Below are positions 45,021 through 54,887 of a DNA stretch of 64,000 nt, one piece after another. The stretch is from Roseovarius albus (GTDB lineage Bacteria > Pseudomonadota > Alphaproteobacteria > Rhodobacterales > Rhodobacteraceae). A program made the position numbers and the translations under genes. The notes under the pieces were generated by a model. That model made no database searches. It worked only from the letters and a program-made list of their open reading frames with translations, and was not told the DNA's origin. The stretch is taken from NCBI RefSeq assembly GCF_900172335.1, contig NZ_FWFX01000003.1:62001-126000 (forward strand). The letters are read 5' to 3'. The first letter of the stretch is position 1. Every line of letters begins with the position of its first letter.

Positions 45021-45039
45021 CGCATTTTCACAACAGCCG

Positions 45040-45762
45040 TTAGACGAAGAACTGCGCACCGTTGGCCGAGATCGTTGAGCCGTTGATGAACTGTGAATCG
45101 TCGGATGCCAGAAACGCCACACAACGGGCAATCTCCTCCGGCTCACCCAGACGACCAGCCGGGATCTGGCTGATGATGCTGTCGCGGACTTTCTCTGGAA
45201 CCGCCATAACCATTTCGGTCGCAATGTAACCTGGGCAGATGGCGTTTGCAGTAATGCCCGCGCGCGCGCCTTCTTGCGCCAGTGACTTCACAATCCCCAA
45301 ATCACCTGCTTTGGTCGCGGCATAGTTCACCTGCGCAAACTGACCTTTTTGACCATTGATCGAGCTGATCACGATCACACGGCCGAACTTGCGCTCACGC
45401 ATACCAGGCCAGATCGGATGCACGGTGTTGAATACACCTGTGAGGTTGGTGTCGATCACCTGATGCCACTGCTCTGGTGTCATCTTGTGGAATGGAGCGT
45501 CCCGGGTGATGCCTGCGTTGGCGACAACGATGTCGATGGGACCTACTTCGGCTTCGACCTTGGCGATGCCAGCAGCGCTTTCGTCATAGTCAGCCACGTT
45601 CCATTTATAGGTGCTGATGCCAGTTTCTTCTGTGAACTTGGCTGCGGCCTCATCATTGCCAGCGTAAGTCGCGGCAACATTGTAGCCTTCGGCCTTCAGC
45701 GCTTTTGAAATTGCTGCGCCAATCCCGCGGGAACCACCGGTAACTAGTGCTGTTCGAGCCAT
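45040..45762 (-). CDS. phaB: Acetoacetyl-CoA reductase
   Basis: A 240-residue NADPH-dependent short-chain dehydrogenase that makes (R)-3-hydroxybutyryl-CoA for polyhydroxybutyrate. The Rossmann motif TALVTGGSRGIGAAIS is at the N-terminus, NAGITRDAPFHKM near residue 86 and the catalytic SSINGQKGQFAQVNYAATKA (Ser, Tyr, Lys) near residue 138, as in PhaB/PhbB. ATG at 45762 has GGAGG six bases upstream. It lies downstream of phaA on the same strand, separated by a terminator and its own likely promoter. Confidence 0.94.
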   Translation of the reverse strand: MARTALVTGGSRGIGAAISKALKAEGYNVAATYAGNDEAAAKFTEETGISTYKWNVADYDESAAGIAKVEAEVGPIDIVVANAGITRDAPFHKMTPEQWHQVIDTNLTGVFNTVHPIWPGMRERKFGRVIVISSINGQKGQFAQVNYAATKAGDLGIVKSLAQEGARAGITANAICPGYIATEMVMAVPEKVRDSIISQIPAGRLGEPEEIARCVAFLASDDSQFINGSTISANGAQFFV

Positions 45763-45898
45763 GAAATCCTCCAATATGGCAAAATGCGTTGGTAACTCTA
45801 TTACTATTCAACAATCAAATGAGCAATTATATTGCGCGAATAATTTGCCGCACTGCAGCAGATTTTTCACCCGTTCCGCTCAATTTGTTTCCTTTACG

Positions 45899-45925
45899 AA
45901 AAAGGGGCGCCCTGTTGGACACCCC
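45899..45925 (-). terminator. Rho-independent terminator of phaA
   Basis: On the minus strand, GGGGTGTCC, loop AACA, GGGCGCCCC (two G-U pairs), then TTTTT. It lies just past the phaA stop and explains partial uncoupling of phaA and phaB. Confidence 0.85.
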
Positions 45926-45952
45926 CTATCAAATGCGATTCGCACGTGATTC

Positions 45953-47128
45953 TCAGGGGCGCTCAAGGCACATTGCCACGCCCATGCCACCGCCGATGCA
46001 CAGGGTCGCCAAACCCTTTTTGGCATCTCGGCGTTTCATCTCGAACAGCAGCGTGTTCAGAACGCGACACCCCGAGGCACCGATGGGGTGACCAATGGCA
46101 ATCGCGCCGCCGTTGACGTTCACGATATCCGGATTCCAGCCCATGTCCTTGTTCACGGCACAGGCCTGCGCGGCGAAAGCCTCATTGGCCTCAACCAGAT
46201 CCAGATCACCAACTGACCAACCCGCTTTCTCCAGCGCCTTACGGCTAGCGTGAATCGGACCGACACCCATAATCGATGGGTCAAGACCAGCGGTGGCATA
46301 AGACGCGATGCGGGCCAATGGCTCGATACCACGTTGTGCTGCATCATCTGCTGACATCAGCAGAACAGCTGCCGCGCCATCGTTGAGGCCTGAAGCATTG
46401 GCCGCAGTCACGGAACCGTCTTTGGTGAAGGCCGGGCGCATCTTTTGCATGGCTTCCAGATTGGCACCGTGGCGGATGTATTCATCCTGATCGACCACGA
46501 TGTCACCCTTGCGGGTTTTCACAGTGAATGGCGTGATCTCATCAGAAAATTTCCCCGCTTTTTGAGCAGCTTCCGCCTTATTTTGGCTGGCAACCGCAAA
46601 TTCGTCCTGCATGTCGCGGGTGATCTGCCATTGGTCTGCTACGTTCTCGGCGGTCTGACCCATGTGGTAACCGTTAAAGGCGTCCCACAGGCCATCACGG
46701 ATCATCGAATCAATGTATTTCACATCGCCCATTTTGTGGCCGGCCCGCAGGTGTGCGACATGCGGGGATAGGGTCATATTTTCCTGACCTCCGGCGGCAA
46801 CCACGCTCGCGTCACCCAGCTGGATATGTTGTGCGCCCAATGCAACGGCACGCAGACCAGATCCACACACTTGGTTCAGTCCCCAAGCAGAGCTTTCGAC
46901 TGGCAGGCCCGCATTGACATGCGCTTGACGGGCCGGGTTTTGGCCTTGGCCAGCACTCAGCACCTGACCCAGAATTGTTTCTGAAACGTCGGCTTTGTCG
47001 ATGCCGGCACGTTCCACGATCGCTTCCAATACGGTCGCGCCCAAATCGTGCGCCGGTGTATTGGCAAAAGAGCCACCAAATGAGCCAACAGCCGTCCGGG
47101 CTGCCGATGCAATCACTACGTTTGTCAT
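45953..47128 (-). CDS. phaA: Acetyl-CoA C-acetyltransferase (beta-ketothiolase)
   Basis: A 391-residue biosynthetic thiolase condensing two acetyl-CoA to acetoacetyl-CoA. The active-site Cys is in [12 protein letters not shown] near residue 88; the [11 protein letters not shown] segment near residue 320, [17 protein letters not shown] near residue 345 (His) and the second Cys in [11 protein letters not shown] near residue 380 complete the site. A longer frame reaches 47341, but the ATG at 47128 follows GGAGG and gives the family N-terminus. phaB is downstream. Confidence 0.95.
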   Translation of the reverse strand: MTNVVIASAARTAVGSFGGSFANTPAHDLGATVLEAIVERAGIDKADVSETILGQVLSAGQGQNPARQAHVNAGLPVESSAWGLNQVCGSGLRAVALGAQHIQLGDASVVAAGGQENMTLSPHVAHLRAGHKMGDVKYIDSMIRDGLWDAFNGYHMGQTAENVADQWQITRDMQDEFAVASQNKAEAAQKAGKFSDEITPFTVKTRKGDIVVDQDEYIRHGANLEAMQKMRPAFTKDGSVTAANASGLNDGAAAVLLMSADDAAQRGIEPLARIASYATAGLDPSIMGVGPIHASRKALEKAGWSVGDLDLVEANEAFAAQACAVNKDMGWNPDIVNVNGGAIAIGHPIGASGCRVLNTLLFEMKRRDAKKGLATLCIGGGMGVAMCLERP

Positions 47129-47259
47129 AGAGTCCTCCACCAGGGTTTGTTTCTCCAGAATCCCCTGCCGCTGCACGCGCAAAACGATCAAAAGACTCTG
47201 CCTTCCCCGGCAGGCATAGACTAGTTGCCGCAACGCGGCAACTGATCCTGTGTCGCAGG

Positions 47260-48099
47260 TCAGCCTTTTGCTTTGCGGGTCTTCGACTGGGCCCAAGGGG
47301 GTTGAATGGTGGGGGCACCGAAATGGTATCCTTGCAGGCAATCAACCCCAAGCAGTTCAAGATAGGCCACATCAGCCGCCGTCTCGACGTTTTCGGCCAC
47401 GGTGATCATATCGAACTGGCGCCCAATGGCGATCAAGGCCGCCGCCAGCACCTGATTGTCAGGGTTTTCGGCGATGCCGCGAATGAATTGTCCCTCTATC
47501 TTGAGCACATCGAAGTAGAAATTCTTAAGGTAACGAAACGACGTAAATCCCGCCCCAAAATCATCCAGCGCAAAACTCACACCTTGTTTTTGCAAATCCT
47601 GCATGAAGCTTGTCACCAGTTCCGGTACCAACATGGCCGACCGCTCGGTAATCTCCAGAATCAACCGCTCGGCCAAGGTTGGGTCCATCTTAAACCCCTT
47701 TTGCAAAATCTCGGACCAGCGGGGGTAGCCGATTGATCGCGCGGACATATTTATCGACAGGCGCAACCCCGGAAACTGTACCAAGGTCTCAATCCCCTTC
47801 TCCAACGCAAGACAATCAATCAATCGCCCGGTCTCGGTCTCTTCGATCTCGTTGATAAACTCCGCCGCCGGTATCACCCGGCCCGTGGCATCCAGCACCC
47901 GGATCAGCCCCTCGTAAAACGCGGGCCGATCGTGATGACCAGCAGGAACAATCGCCTGATAGGCAAGCCGCACCTCGCCATGGCGCGCCGCCCTGTCGAC
48001 CATGTCGATCACACGCCTGTCGCGTTGCGACACAGCATAATCAAGCGCATTGTCCTGCCCCGCCGGAATACCGGCCCACTTTTCCTTGTCTCGCCCCAT
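47260..48099 (-). CDS. EAL domain c-di-GMP phosphodiesterase
   Basis: A 279-residue cytosolic stand-alone EAL protein. The signature Glu is in [10 protein letters not shown] (EGL instead of EAL), with metal and substrate residues in [52 protein letters not shown] and [14 protein letters not shown]. All catalytic residues I can place are present, so it is probably an active enzyme degrading c-di-GMP. No sensor or membrane domain is attached. ATG at 48099 has GGAG seven bases upstream; a GTG at 48111 is also in frame. Located upstream of phaA. Confidence 0.89.
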   Translation of the reverse strand: MGRDKEKWAGIPAGQDNALDYAVSQRDRRVIDMVDRAARHGEVRLAYQAIVPAGHHDRPAFYEGLIRVLDATGRVIPAAEFINEIEETETGRLIDCLALEKGIETLVQFPGLRLSINMSARSIGYPRWSEILQKGFKMDPTLAERLILEITERSAMLVPELVTSFMQDLQKQGVSFALDDFGAGFTSFRYLKNFYFDVLKIEGQFIRGIAENPDNQVLAAALIAIGRQFDMITVAENVETAADVAYLELLGVDCLQGYHFGAPTIQPPWAQSKTRKAKG

Positions 48100-48257
48100 C
48101 TGATTCTCCACCTGTGGACGCGCACAGCTTTACGCACCGACGCTAAAGAACCCTTAATTGCCGCCCGCGGCATCAAATCCATGCAGATCTCAAAACCCTT
48201 TGGATTCGGCGCAGGAATACTATATGGAGGCACATCTGACCCATAAGACGTACCAAA

Positions 48258-49439
48258 ATGACCAATTCAGCTCCGATCACCCAAGATGTCCTGACCATCC
48301 CCCGCAAGCTGCCCGAGGGGCCGACGAACCTTGTCGGGCTCACCCGCGCGCGCCTGCGCGAGGTGCTGATCGAAAACGGCACACCGGAAAAGCAGGCCAA
48401 AATGCGGGTCAACCAGATCTGGCAATGGATCTACCAGTGGGGCGTGCGTGACTTTGCACAGATGACCAACCTCTCCAAAGCCTACCGCGCCGAACTCGCC
48501 GAAAAATTCGTCATCGCCATTCCCGAAATGGTCAGCCGACAGATCAGCGCCGATGGCACCCGAAAATATCTGGTCCGCATCGCCGGCGGGCACGAGGTTG
48601 AGGTGGTCTATATCCCCGAAACCGATCGCGGCACGCTTTGCATCAGTTCGCAGGTCGGCTGCACCCTGACTTGTTCCTTCTGCCACACCGGCACGCAAAA
48701 ACTGGTCCGCAACCTGACCGCTGGGGAAATCATCGGCCAGGTGATGATGGCCCGCGATGATCTCAATGAGTGGCCCGAGCCCGGCAAAGGCACCGATGAA
48801 AACGGCCCGCGCCTGCTGTCGAACATCGTGCTGATGGGCATGGGCGAGCCGCTGTATAATTTCGAAAACGTCCGCGACGCGATGAACATCGCCATGGATG
48901 GCGAAGGCATCAGCCTGTCGCGCCGCCGCATCACCCTGTCGACCAGCGGCGTCGTCCCCGAAATCGCCAAAACGGCCCAAGAAATCGGCTGTATGCTGGC
49001 GGTCAGCTTTCACGCCACCACGGATGAAACCCGCGATAAACTGGTCCCGATCAACAAGCGCTGGAACATCGCCGCGCTGCTCGATGCCCTGCGCGCCTAT
49101 CCGAAACTGTCGAATTCCGAACGCATCACCTTTGAATATGTCATGCTCAAGGATGTGAACGACAGTGACGAAGACGCCCGCCGTCTGGTGCAGCTGATCA
49201 AAGGCATCCCCGCCAAGATCAACCTGATCCCGTTCAACGAATGGCCCGGCTCGCCGCATGAACGCAGCGATTGGGACCGGATCCAGAAATTCGCCGACAT
49301 CATCTACAAAGCCGGCTACGCCAGCCCAATCCGCACCCCGCGCGGAGAGGACATCATGGCCGCCTGCGGGCAGTTGAAATCCGCCACCGAGCGCGCCCGC
49401 AAATCCCGCAAGGAAATTCAGGCCGAAGCCGGGCTTTAA
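48258..49439 (+). CDS. rlmN: Dual-specificity 23S rRNA/tRNA adenine C2-methyltransferase
   Basis: A 393-residue radical-SAM enzyme that methylates A2503 of 23S rRNA and A37 of some tRNAs. The 4Fe-4S site [13 protein letters not shown] is near residue 135, [14 protein letters not shown] near residue 195, and the methyl-carrying Cys in [10 protein letters not shown] near residue 370. The N-terminal helical domain has [16 protein letters not shown] content is high and normal for the organism. A 438-codon open frame on the opposite strand is a shadow. Confidence 0.96.
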   Translation: MTNSAPITQDVLTIPRKLPEGPTNLVGLTRARLREVLIENGTPEKQAKMRVNQIWQWIYQWGVRDFAQMTNLSKAYRAELAEKFVIAIPEMVSRQISADGTRKYLVRIAGGHEVEVVYIPETDRGTLCISSQVGCTLTCSFCHTGTQKLVRNLTAGEIIGQVMMARDDLNEWPEPGKGTDENGPRLLSNIVLMGMGEPLYNFENVRDAMNIAMDGEGISLSRRRITLSTSGVVPEIAKTAQEIGCMLAVSFHATTDETRDKLVPINKRWNIAALLDALRAYPKLSNSERITFEYVMLKDVNDSDEDARRLVQLIKGIPAKINLIPFNEWPGSPHERSDWDRIQKFADIIYKAGYASPIRTPRGEDIMAACGQLKSATERARKSRKEIQAEAGL

Positions 49440-49530
49440 TCCGCCCAATCTGCTCACCTGCGGGGAACGGTGGTTATCTGGCCGCCGCGCATCGCGAACG
49501 AGTTTCTGCTTGCATTGAAATAACGATTGG

Positions 49531-49548
49531 AGCCCGGTTTTCGGGCTT
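49531..49548 (+). terminator. Hairpin downstream of rlmN
   Basis: AGCCCG (49531-49536), loop GTTTT, CGGGCT (49542-49547), followed by TAAAAG. Short and without a strong T-tract, so a weak terminator at best. Confidence 0.45.
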
Positions 49549-49711
49549 AAAAGAAACGCCATTTGTTCGGTCCAATTGGACACAAAACATTTAAATCAAT
49601 AGTATGAAAATTAATTATTGGCGTTCAATCAGCATTCTCGGTGGCATGAGTTGCCGGTAGGGCTTTATTTCCGAATTGAACCGCTTAAAACCTTTAGTTG
49701 AGGGATTTGAC
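49549..49711. other. AT-rich leader region before the MFS gene
   Basis: About 160 bp of low GC. It should hold the promoter of the MFS transporter. I see a very short ATG AGT TGC CGG TAG near 49648 but nothing that qualifies as a gene. Confidence 0.3.
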
Positions 49712-50959
49712 ATGAATCTATCACGATTGTCACTTTTGCTTGTCGTATTCATTGATGTCATGGGCTTTGGTCTAATCGTACCGATATTCAATACGATCCT
49801 TCTGGACCCGCAACAAACTTTCCTGTCGCATGGAACACCCACAAATATCCGCCAACTCGACTACACGATTTTGATTGTTGTATTCTTTGTGTTCTACTTC
49901 TTCGGGGCTGCGTTTATCGCAAAACTGTCAGACTACATCGGACGCAAGAACGGCATTTTGATTTGTCTGGCAGGGGATTTGATCGGTTATGCTCTGACAG
50001 TGGTTGCGATCATGTCGTCCAGCTATTGGCTGTTGCTGATTGGGAGAGCGATTTCCGGCTTCACGACCGCGAACCAACCTATAGCCCAGGCTGCGTTGAT
50101 CGATATTAGTCATGATGAGCAGGAAAAATCCAAAAATCTGGGAATGATTGTGGCGGCTGCCGCTTTGGGTTTGCTTGGCGGTCCGCTCATTTCCGGGTTG
50201 CTCAGCGACCAAAACTTGATGGGTTCTGCCGCATCACTTGAACTGCCATTTTATGTCGCAATCGGTCTTATCCTGATCAATATGATACTTGTCATCTTTT
50301 TCTTCTTCGAACCCGATTTCAAAAAGCAAAAGATCGACTTCGGTCCCATGGATGTGGTCTCTAATCTGTGGAAAGTGAAATCGAATCCTGTCGTGCTGCG
50401 GCTTTCCGTTGTCATGTTGTTCTCGCTTATGTGCCTGAATGCGTTTTTCTTTTTCATCGACACCTATCTACTGACAAGGTTTGACTTCGGCACACTTCAA
50501 AATAGCTTGGCACTTGCAGTGTTTGGTGGCTCCATGGCCTTTGGCAGCGCCTATCTGACAGCACCATTGCATGAGCGGTTCAAGAAGTTCCGCATATTAT
50601 ATATCTCTATCGCCGCGATGGGCATTGGGATACTTGTGTTCATGCTCAACCCTGTGGCCGATCTTTCCTATATTTTGATTGTCCCCATAACAATCGCATT
50701 CGCGATCATGTACCCCACGATGTTGTCTTTGTTCTCCGGAAGCGTTGGACCGACCGAGCAGGGCTGGGTGATGGGTGTGACAGTTGCAATCTACGCATTT
50801 GGCTCCGGATCAATTACAGCTTTGAGTGGTTCTCTCTTGGCCATCAATCTGCGGATGCCTTTCATGATTGCCATCATCTGCTGCATCCTGGCATTGATCT
50901 CTATGGCAAAACTGTTTCGGCATCCGGGGGTTCAAGCCTTGGATACCAAAGGTAAATAG
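49712..50959 (+). CDS. MFS transporter, TetA-like, probably acquired
   Basis: A 415-residue major facilitator with twelve helices. The start LLVVFIDVMGFGLIVPIFN and the helix 2-3 loop AKLSDYIGRKNGIL match the TetA/DHA1 exporters. The coding sequence is noticeably poorer in GC than its neighbours, and the gene stands alone with AT-rich flanks, which suggests transfer. ATG at 49712 has GAGGGA six bases upstream. Substrate is unknown; resistance to tetracycline is not implied by the motif alone. Confidence 0.82.
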   Translation: MNLSRLSLLLVVFIDVMGFGLIVPIFNTILLDPQQTFLSHGTPTNIRQLDYTILIVVFFVFYFFGAAFIAKLSDYIGRKNGILICLAGDLIGYALTVVAIMSSSYWLLLIGRAISGFTTANQPIAQAALIDISHDEQEKSKNLGMIVAAAALGLLGGPLISGLLSDQNLMGSAASLELPFYVAIGLILINMILVIFFFFEPDFKKQKIDFGPMDVVSNLWKVKSNPVVLRLSVVMLFSLMCLNAFFFFIDTYLLTRFDFGTLQNSLALAVFGGSMAFGSAYLTAPLHERFKKFRILYISIAAMGIGILVFMLNPVADLSYILIVPITIAFAIMYPTMLSLFSGSVGPTEQGWVMGVTVAIYAFGSGSITALSGSLLAINLRMPFMIAIICCILALISMAKLFRHPGVQALDTKGK

Positions 50960-51225
50960 AATCCGCCGCAATACCCTAAATGGCAGACCACTTGCATTGC
51001 TGCTTGGTGTAGAAAAAGTAGGCTTCCCGCCCAACTGTTGAATTGCAATTTCCATTCTTGACTGCTTGCAAACAATCAAGCTTGCCACATTCCCTAGAAA
51101 CCACTGTCCTCAGATCATAAACAAGCCCAGATTTGACCACAGACTGTCTCTAATATCGCCACAAGGGCGGTTCAGCTTGGCCAAGTTAGACACGACAAGA
51201 CATCACTTCTTGAAGGACCAAGAAT

Positions 51226-51411
51226 ATGCAAACGACAGATTATATGGATAAAGACGTTTTTGAATTGGTACAGCGCGAGCGCGAGTTGGCGGTATCAGAC
51301 CGCGAGTGGAAGCACCGCCTGCGCGGCTATGGATACGCCATCCGAGATTACCGCGAAGGTACCTTTGTCACGCCGCTTTACGGCCTCAAGCGCCTTGTTC
51401 GTCTGAACTAA
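51226..51411 (+). CDS. Small conserved protein, unknown function
   Basis: A 61-residue charged protein (DKDVFELVQRERELAVSDRE, then HRLRGYGYAIRDYREGTFVT and GLKRLVRLN). It seems soluble and mixed helical. Similar short proteins occur in Rhodobacterales, but I know no function. AGGA lies about eight bases before the ATG. It is 83 bp upstream of mtnP on the same strand. Confidence 0.65.
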   Translation: MQTTDYMDKDVFELVQRERELAVSDREWKHRLRGYGYAIRDYREGTFVTPLYGLKRLVRLN

Positions 51412-51494
51412 GCAGTCCCGCCAGATTGCCCATTTTCAATCCCACCTACCCCGCGTAAAACCAACGCAGAATTCAGGGCAGAGGAAGAAAATCC

Positions 51495-52367
51495 ATGGGC
51501 AAAACGGTTATCGGGGTCATCGGCGGCTCGGGCGTATATGACATCGACGGGTTGGAAAACCCTGAATGGGTCACAGTTGATACCCCTTGGGGCACCCCCT
51601 CTGACCAGCTTTTGACCGGCACGCTGGACGGCGTGACCATGGTCTTCCTGCCCCGCCACGGGCGCGGGCATGTACACAGCCCCAGTTCAGTTCCCTACCG
51701 CGCCAATATCGATGCGCTGAAACGCCTTAGCGTGACCGACGTGATCAGCGTCAGCGCCTGCGGGTCCTTCCGCGAGGAAATGGCCCCCGGTGATTTTGTA
51801 ATCGTTGATCAGTTTATCGATCGGACTTTTGCCCGCGAAAAGTCCTTCTTCGGTCCCGGCTGCGTGGCGCATGTCAGCGTTGCCCACCCGACCTGCCCAC
51901 GTCTGAGCGATGCCTGCGAAGTTGCCGCCAAAGCATCGGGGATTGCCGTCCATCGCGGCGGCACCTATCTGGCGATGGAAGGCCCGCAGTTTTCCACCCT
52001 CGCCGAATCCAAAATGTACCGCGAAAGCTGGGGCTGCGATGTCATCGGGATGACCAACATGCCCGAGGCCAAACTCGCCCGCGAGGCCGAGCTGTGCTAT
52101 GCCAGCGTGGCCATGGTCACCGACTATGACAGCTGGCACCCTGACCATGGCGAAGTGGATGTCGCCCAGATCATTGCCACTCTAACGGGGAATGCCGACA
52201 AAGCCCGCTCCATGGTCAGCCGCCTACCCGGTCTGCTTGGCTCTGAACGCGCCCCCTGCCCCCACGGCTGCGACCGCGCCTTAGAGTTCGCGATGCTAAC
52301 CGCTCCCGACAAACGCGATCCTGATGTTCTGGCAAAGTTGGATGCTGTTGCAGGGCGCGTGCTCTGA
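51495..52367 (+). CDS. mtnP: S-methyl-5'-thioadenosine phosphorylase
   Basis: A 290-residue cytosolic enzyme that splits methylthioadenosine to adenine and methylthioribose 1-phosphate in methionine salvage. VIGVIGGSGVYDIDGL at the start, FLPRHGRGHVHSPSSVPYRA near residue 55, SACGSFREEMAPGDFVIVDQ near 90, and YLAMEGPQFSTLAESKMYR with GMTNMPEAKLAREAELCY near 180 match the type. apt, nearby in the same direction, would recycle the adenine released. GAGGAAG lies before the ATG. Confidence 0.94.
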   Translation: MGKTVIGVIGGSGVYDIDGLENPEWVTVDTPWGTPSDQLLTGTLDGVTMVFLPRHGRGHVHSPSSVPYRANIDALKRLSVTDVISVSACGSFREEMAPGDFVIVDQFIDRTFAREKSFFGPGCVAHVSVAHPTCPRLSDACEVAAKASGIAVHRGGTYLAMEGPQFSTLAESKMYRESWGCDVIGMTNMPEAKLAREAELCYASVAMVTDYDSWHPDHGEVDVAQIIATLTGNADKARSMVSRLPGLLGSERAPCPHGCDRALEFAMLTAPDKRDPDVLAKLDAVAGRVL

Positions 52368-52434
52368 CCGCAACCCCTTGCAGACATCTGCATGATCGGT
52401 CTTTACTCGCTCCGAAACATTCGGAGTACTAACC

Positions 52435-53064
52435 ATGCCCTTTGAACTCTGGCTCGCCTTTGTCGCCGCCTCCACCGCGCTGCTTTTGATCCCCGGCCCC
52501 ACGGTTCTGCTGGTGCTCAGCTATGCCCTTAGCAAGGGGCGGACCGTCGCAGTGGCCAGCGCCACCGGCGTCGCCTTGGGAGATCTGGTGGCCATGACCG
52601 CGTCATTGCTCGGGCTTGGTGCGCTGGTACTCGCCTCTGCTACGTTGTTTACTGCGCTCAAATGGATCGGCGCGATTTATCTGGTTTATCTCGGCATCAA
52701 GCTGCTGCGCAGCGCTCCGACCGAAGGGCTAGAGGCCAGCGTGCCTGATCGCGAAATCACCAGCCGCAACGTGTTCTGGCACGCTGCTGCCGTGACCGCG
52801 TTAAACCCCAAATCCATCGCCTTTTTCATCGCCTTTGTGCCGCAGTTTATCACGGTGAACTCTCCCCTGCTGCCTCAGTTCGCCATCCTGATTGCCACCT
52901 TCGTCGGATTGGCAGCCGTCAACGCATTGGCCTATGCTCTGCTCGCCGACAAGCTGCGCCAAACCATCCGCCGCCCTTCGGTGCTGACATGGCTCACCCG
53001 CAGCGGCGGCGTCGCTCTGATCGCAATGGGCGTGATGACCGCAACGCTGCGACGGGCAAGTTGA
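52435..53064 (+). CDS. LysE/RhtB family exporter
   Basis: A 209-residue inner-membrane exporter with six helices. LIPGPTVLLVLSYALSKGR near residue 18 and the TALNPKSIAFFIAFVPQF motif near residue 120 are the LysE/RhtB hallmarks. Probably exports an amino acid or related compound. Its TGA overlaps the TTG start of the SDR-DoxX gene, so the two are coupled. Confidence 0.9.
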   Translation: MPFELWLAFVAASTALLLIPGPTVLLVLSYALSKGRTVAVASATGVALGDLVAMTASLLGLGALVLASATLFTALKWIGAIYLVYLGIKLLRSAPTEGLEASVPDREITSRNVFWHAAAVTALNPKSIAFFIAFVPQFITVNSPLLPQFAILIATFVGLAAVNALAYALLADKLRQTIRRPSVLTWLTRSGGVALIAMGVMTATLRRAS

Positions 53065-54344
53065 GCGACAATCCCGGCAAAGTTCTAGTCCTCGGCGCCG
53101 ATGGTTTCATCGGTCGCCATATCGCCTTTGGTTTACGCGAAGAGGGATGGCAGGTTCTGGCCTCGGCGCGCAACACCAATTCCCTGTCACACATGGGCTT
53201 TGAGACGCTCAAAGCCGATCTGACAGATCCGCAAACGCATGATCCAGACTGGTGGCGCCCACAGATCGCAGACATCAGCCATGTGGTAATTGCTTCCGGT
53301 GTCTTGGATGCTTCTGATGCCGTATATGAGGCCGTTCACGTGACGGCACCAAAAGCCCTTTGCGAGGCTTTGCCTGACGACGCAAATGCCGTGTTGATCT
53401 CTGCCGTCGGCATCGATCACAGCGAAACCCGCTTCGCCCGATACCGTCAGAAGGCAGAGGCATTGGCTCAAGATCACAATCTCACCGTACTTCGGGCAGG
53501 ATTGGTATTGGGCGGGACCTCTTATGGTGGGTCTTCCCTAGCGCGGGCCTTGGCTGCCATGCCTTTTTGCATCCCTGTCGTCGGCGATGGGAAGCAAACG
53601 TTCAATCCCATCCATGCCGCAGACCTGTCACGTATCGTGTCGCATGCGTTGAAGTCAGACCCGAGTCCTACTCCGACCGACATCGGCGGCCCGGAAACCA
53701 TCACCCAAGAGCAAATACTTCAATCCTATCGTCGCTGGTTCGGGCTTGCTCCGGTACGCGCACTCAAATTACCCCTTTGGTGCGCCTATTTGCTGGGCAA
53801 GATTGGCGACAAGATGCGTCTCGGTCCGATTTCCTCCACCGCAGTGGCGCAACTTCAATCAGGCGTGTTGGCCAAGCCGGATTTCACAAACTTACCCGGA
53901 ACCATCCACCCGCGCGGTTTCAGAACCTTTCTCAATGCTCGTCCTGCAGGCACGCAAGACCTATGGCACGCGCGGCTCTATCTGATGCGCCCGGTCTTAC
54001 GAATCGTGTTGGCAGTGCTCTGGCTGGCCTCGGGTCTGATCGGTTTGTTTTTGCCAGCCACGGAATTCCTACCGCTGATTACCAACGCCCCTGTCAGCGA
54101 TGCTGTATTGATCGCCCTTGCCCGCATTGGCGGTGTTGCTGACATTGTGTTGGGCGTTTTGATCCTGCGTGGGTGGCGACCACGCCTCACCACACTCCTG
54201 CAGGCTCTGCTTGTTCTGGGATACACAGCGGCATTCACACTTCTAGCACCTTTACTCTGGCTGCTGCCGCTTGGGGGGCTGTTGAAAAACCTGCCCATCC
54301 TCGCGCTCATCGGCATCTTGGCAATACTCGAGAAAGAGCGCTGA
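53061..54344 (+). CDS. SDR epimerase/reductase fused to a DoxX-like membrane domain
   Basis: A 427-residue fusion. Residues 1-290 form an extended or atypical SDR domain with the NAD(P) motif VLVLGADGFIGRHIA, ISAVGIDHSETRFARYRQKA near residue 115 and FNPIHAADLSRIV near 185. The last 120 residues have four hydrophobic helices (LRIVLAVLWLASGLIGLFL, IARIGGVADIVLGVLIL type) resembling DoxX. Start is TTG at 53061, overlapping the LysE stop; the longer frame from 52989 has no ribosome site. Its stop overlaps the next gene (TGATG). Substrate unknown. Confidence 0.78.
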   Translation: MSDNPGKVLVLGADGFIGRHIAFGLREEGWQVLASARNTNSLSHMGFETLKADLTDPQTHDPDWWRPQIADISHVVIASGVLDASDAVYEAVHVTAPKALCEALPDDANAVLISAVGIDHSETRFARYRQKAEALAQDHNLTVLRAGLVLGGTSYGGSSLARALAAMPFCIPVVGDGKQTFNPIHAADLSRIVSHALKSDPSPTPTDIGGPETITQEQILQSYRRWFGLAPVRALKLPLWCAYLLGKIGDKMRLGPISSTAVAQLQSGVLAKPDFTNLPGTIHPRGFRTFLNARPAGTQDLWHARLYLMRPVLRIVLAVLWLASGLIGLFLPATEFLPLITNAPVSDAVLIALARIGGVADIVLGVLILRGWRPRLTTLLQALLVLGYTAAFTLLAPLLWLLPLGGLLKNLPILALIGILAILEKER

Positions 54345-54817
54345 TGTTTGATCCGTATTTCATCGCCAAATGGATCCATATCCTCAGCTCAACCGTTCTG
54401 TTTGGCACTGGCATTGGCACGGCGTTCCAGATGGTCTGTGCCATGCGTACTGGCAGGCCCGAGGTCATATACCCTGTGTCCAAGGCCGTGGTCTGGGCGG
54501 ATTGGCTGTTCACCACACCAGCGGGCATCGTCCAACCCCTGACGGGCCTATGGCTCATCCACCTGCTGGACTATTCCTTGACGGAACCCTGGTTGATGGC
54601 CACCTATGCTCTCTACCTTCTTGCTTTTGTCTGCTGGGCTCCGGTAGTGCATCTGCAAATCAAGATCCGCGACCTTGCCGAACAGGCATCACAAGCGGGT
54701 ACCGAGCTGTCGCCAGAGGCCCTGCGCGTCTATCGCGTCTGGTTTGCACTTGGCTGGCCCGCCTTCATCAGCCTGACCGGTATTTTCTGGCTGATGGTCA
54801 CCAAGCCCAGCCTGTAG
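54344..54817 (+). CDS. DUF2269 family membrane protein
   Basis: A 157-residue membrane protein with four helices: YFIAKWIHILSSTVLFGTGI with the conserved His, AVVWADWLFTTPAGIVQPLT, LMATYALYLLAFVCWAPVVH and WFALGWPAFISLTGIFWLMV. The histidines could bind haem, but this is not shown. The start overlaps the stop of the SDR-DoxX gene, so the LysE, SDR-DoxX and DUF2269 genes form one translationally linked set. Confidence 0.85.
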   Translation: MFDPYFIAKWIHILSSTVLFGTGIGTAFQMVCAMRTGRPEVIYPVSKAVVWADWLFTTPAGIVQPLTGLWLIHLLDYSLTEPWLMATYALYLLAFVCWAPVVHLQIKIRDLAEQASQAGTELSPEALRVYRVWFALGWPAFISLTGIFWLMVTKPSL

Positions 54818-54887
54818 TGACCCGTCCCCTTGTCATGACATCTGATTTGCGCCACATCAGGTGCGACTTTCTTGAACAGGTGTCCTC

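Noticed and set aside
45853..45861. PhaR-type operator CTGCAGCAG between phaA and phaB
   Set aside because: The half-site spacing is one base, not the three or four expected for CTGC-N-GCAG sites, so the match is not convincing.
48267..49583. Minus-strand open frame of 438 codons opposite rlmN
   Set aside because: It lies wholly against a complete radical-SAM gene, has a composition typical of GC-rich antisense frames, and shows no domain.
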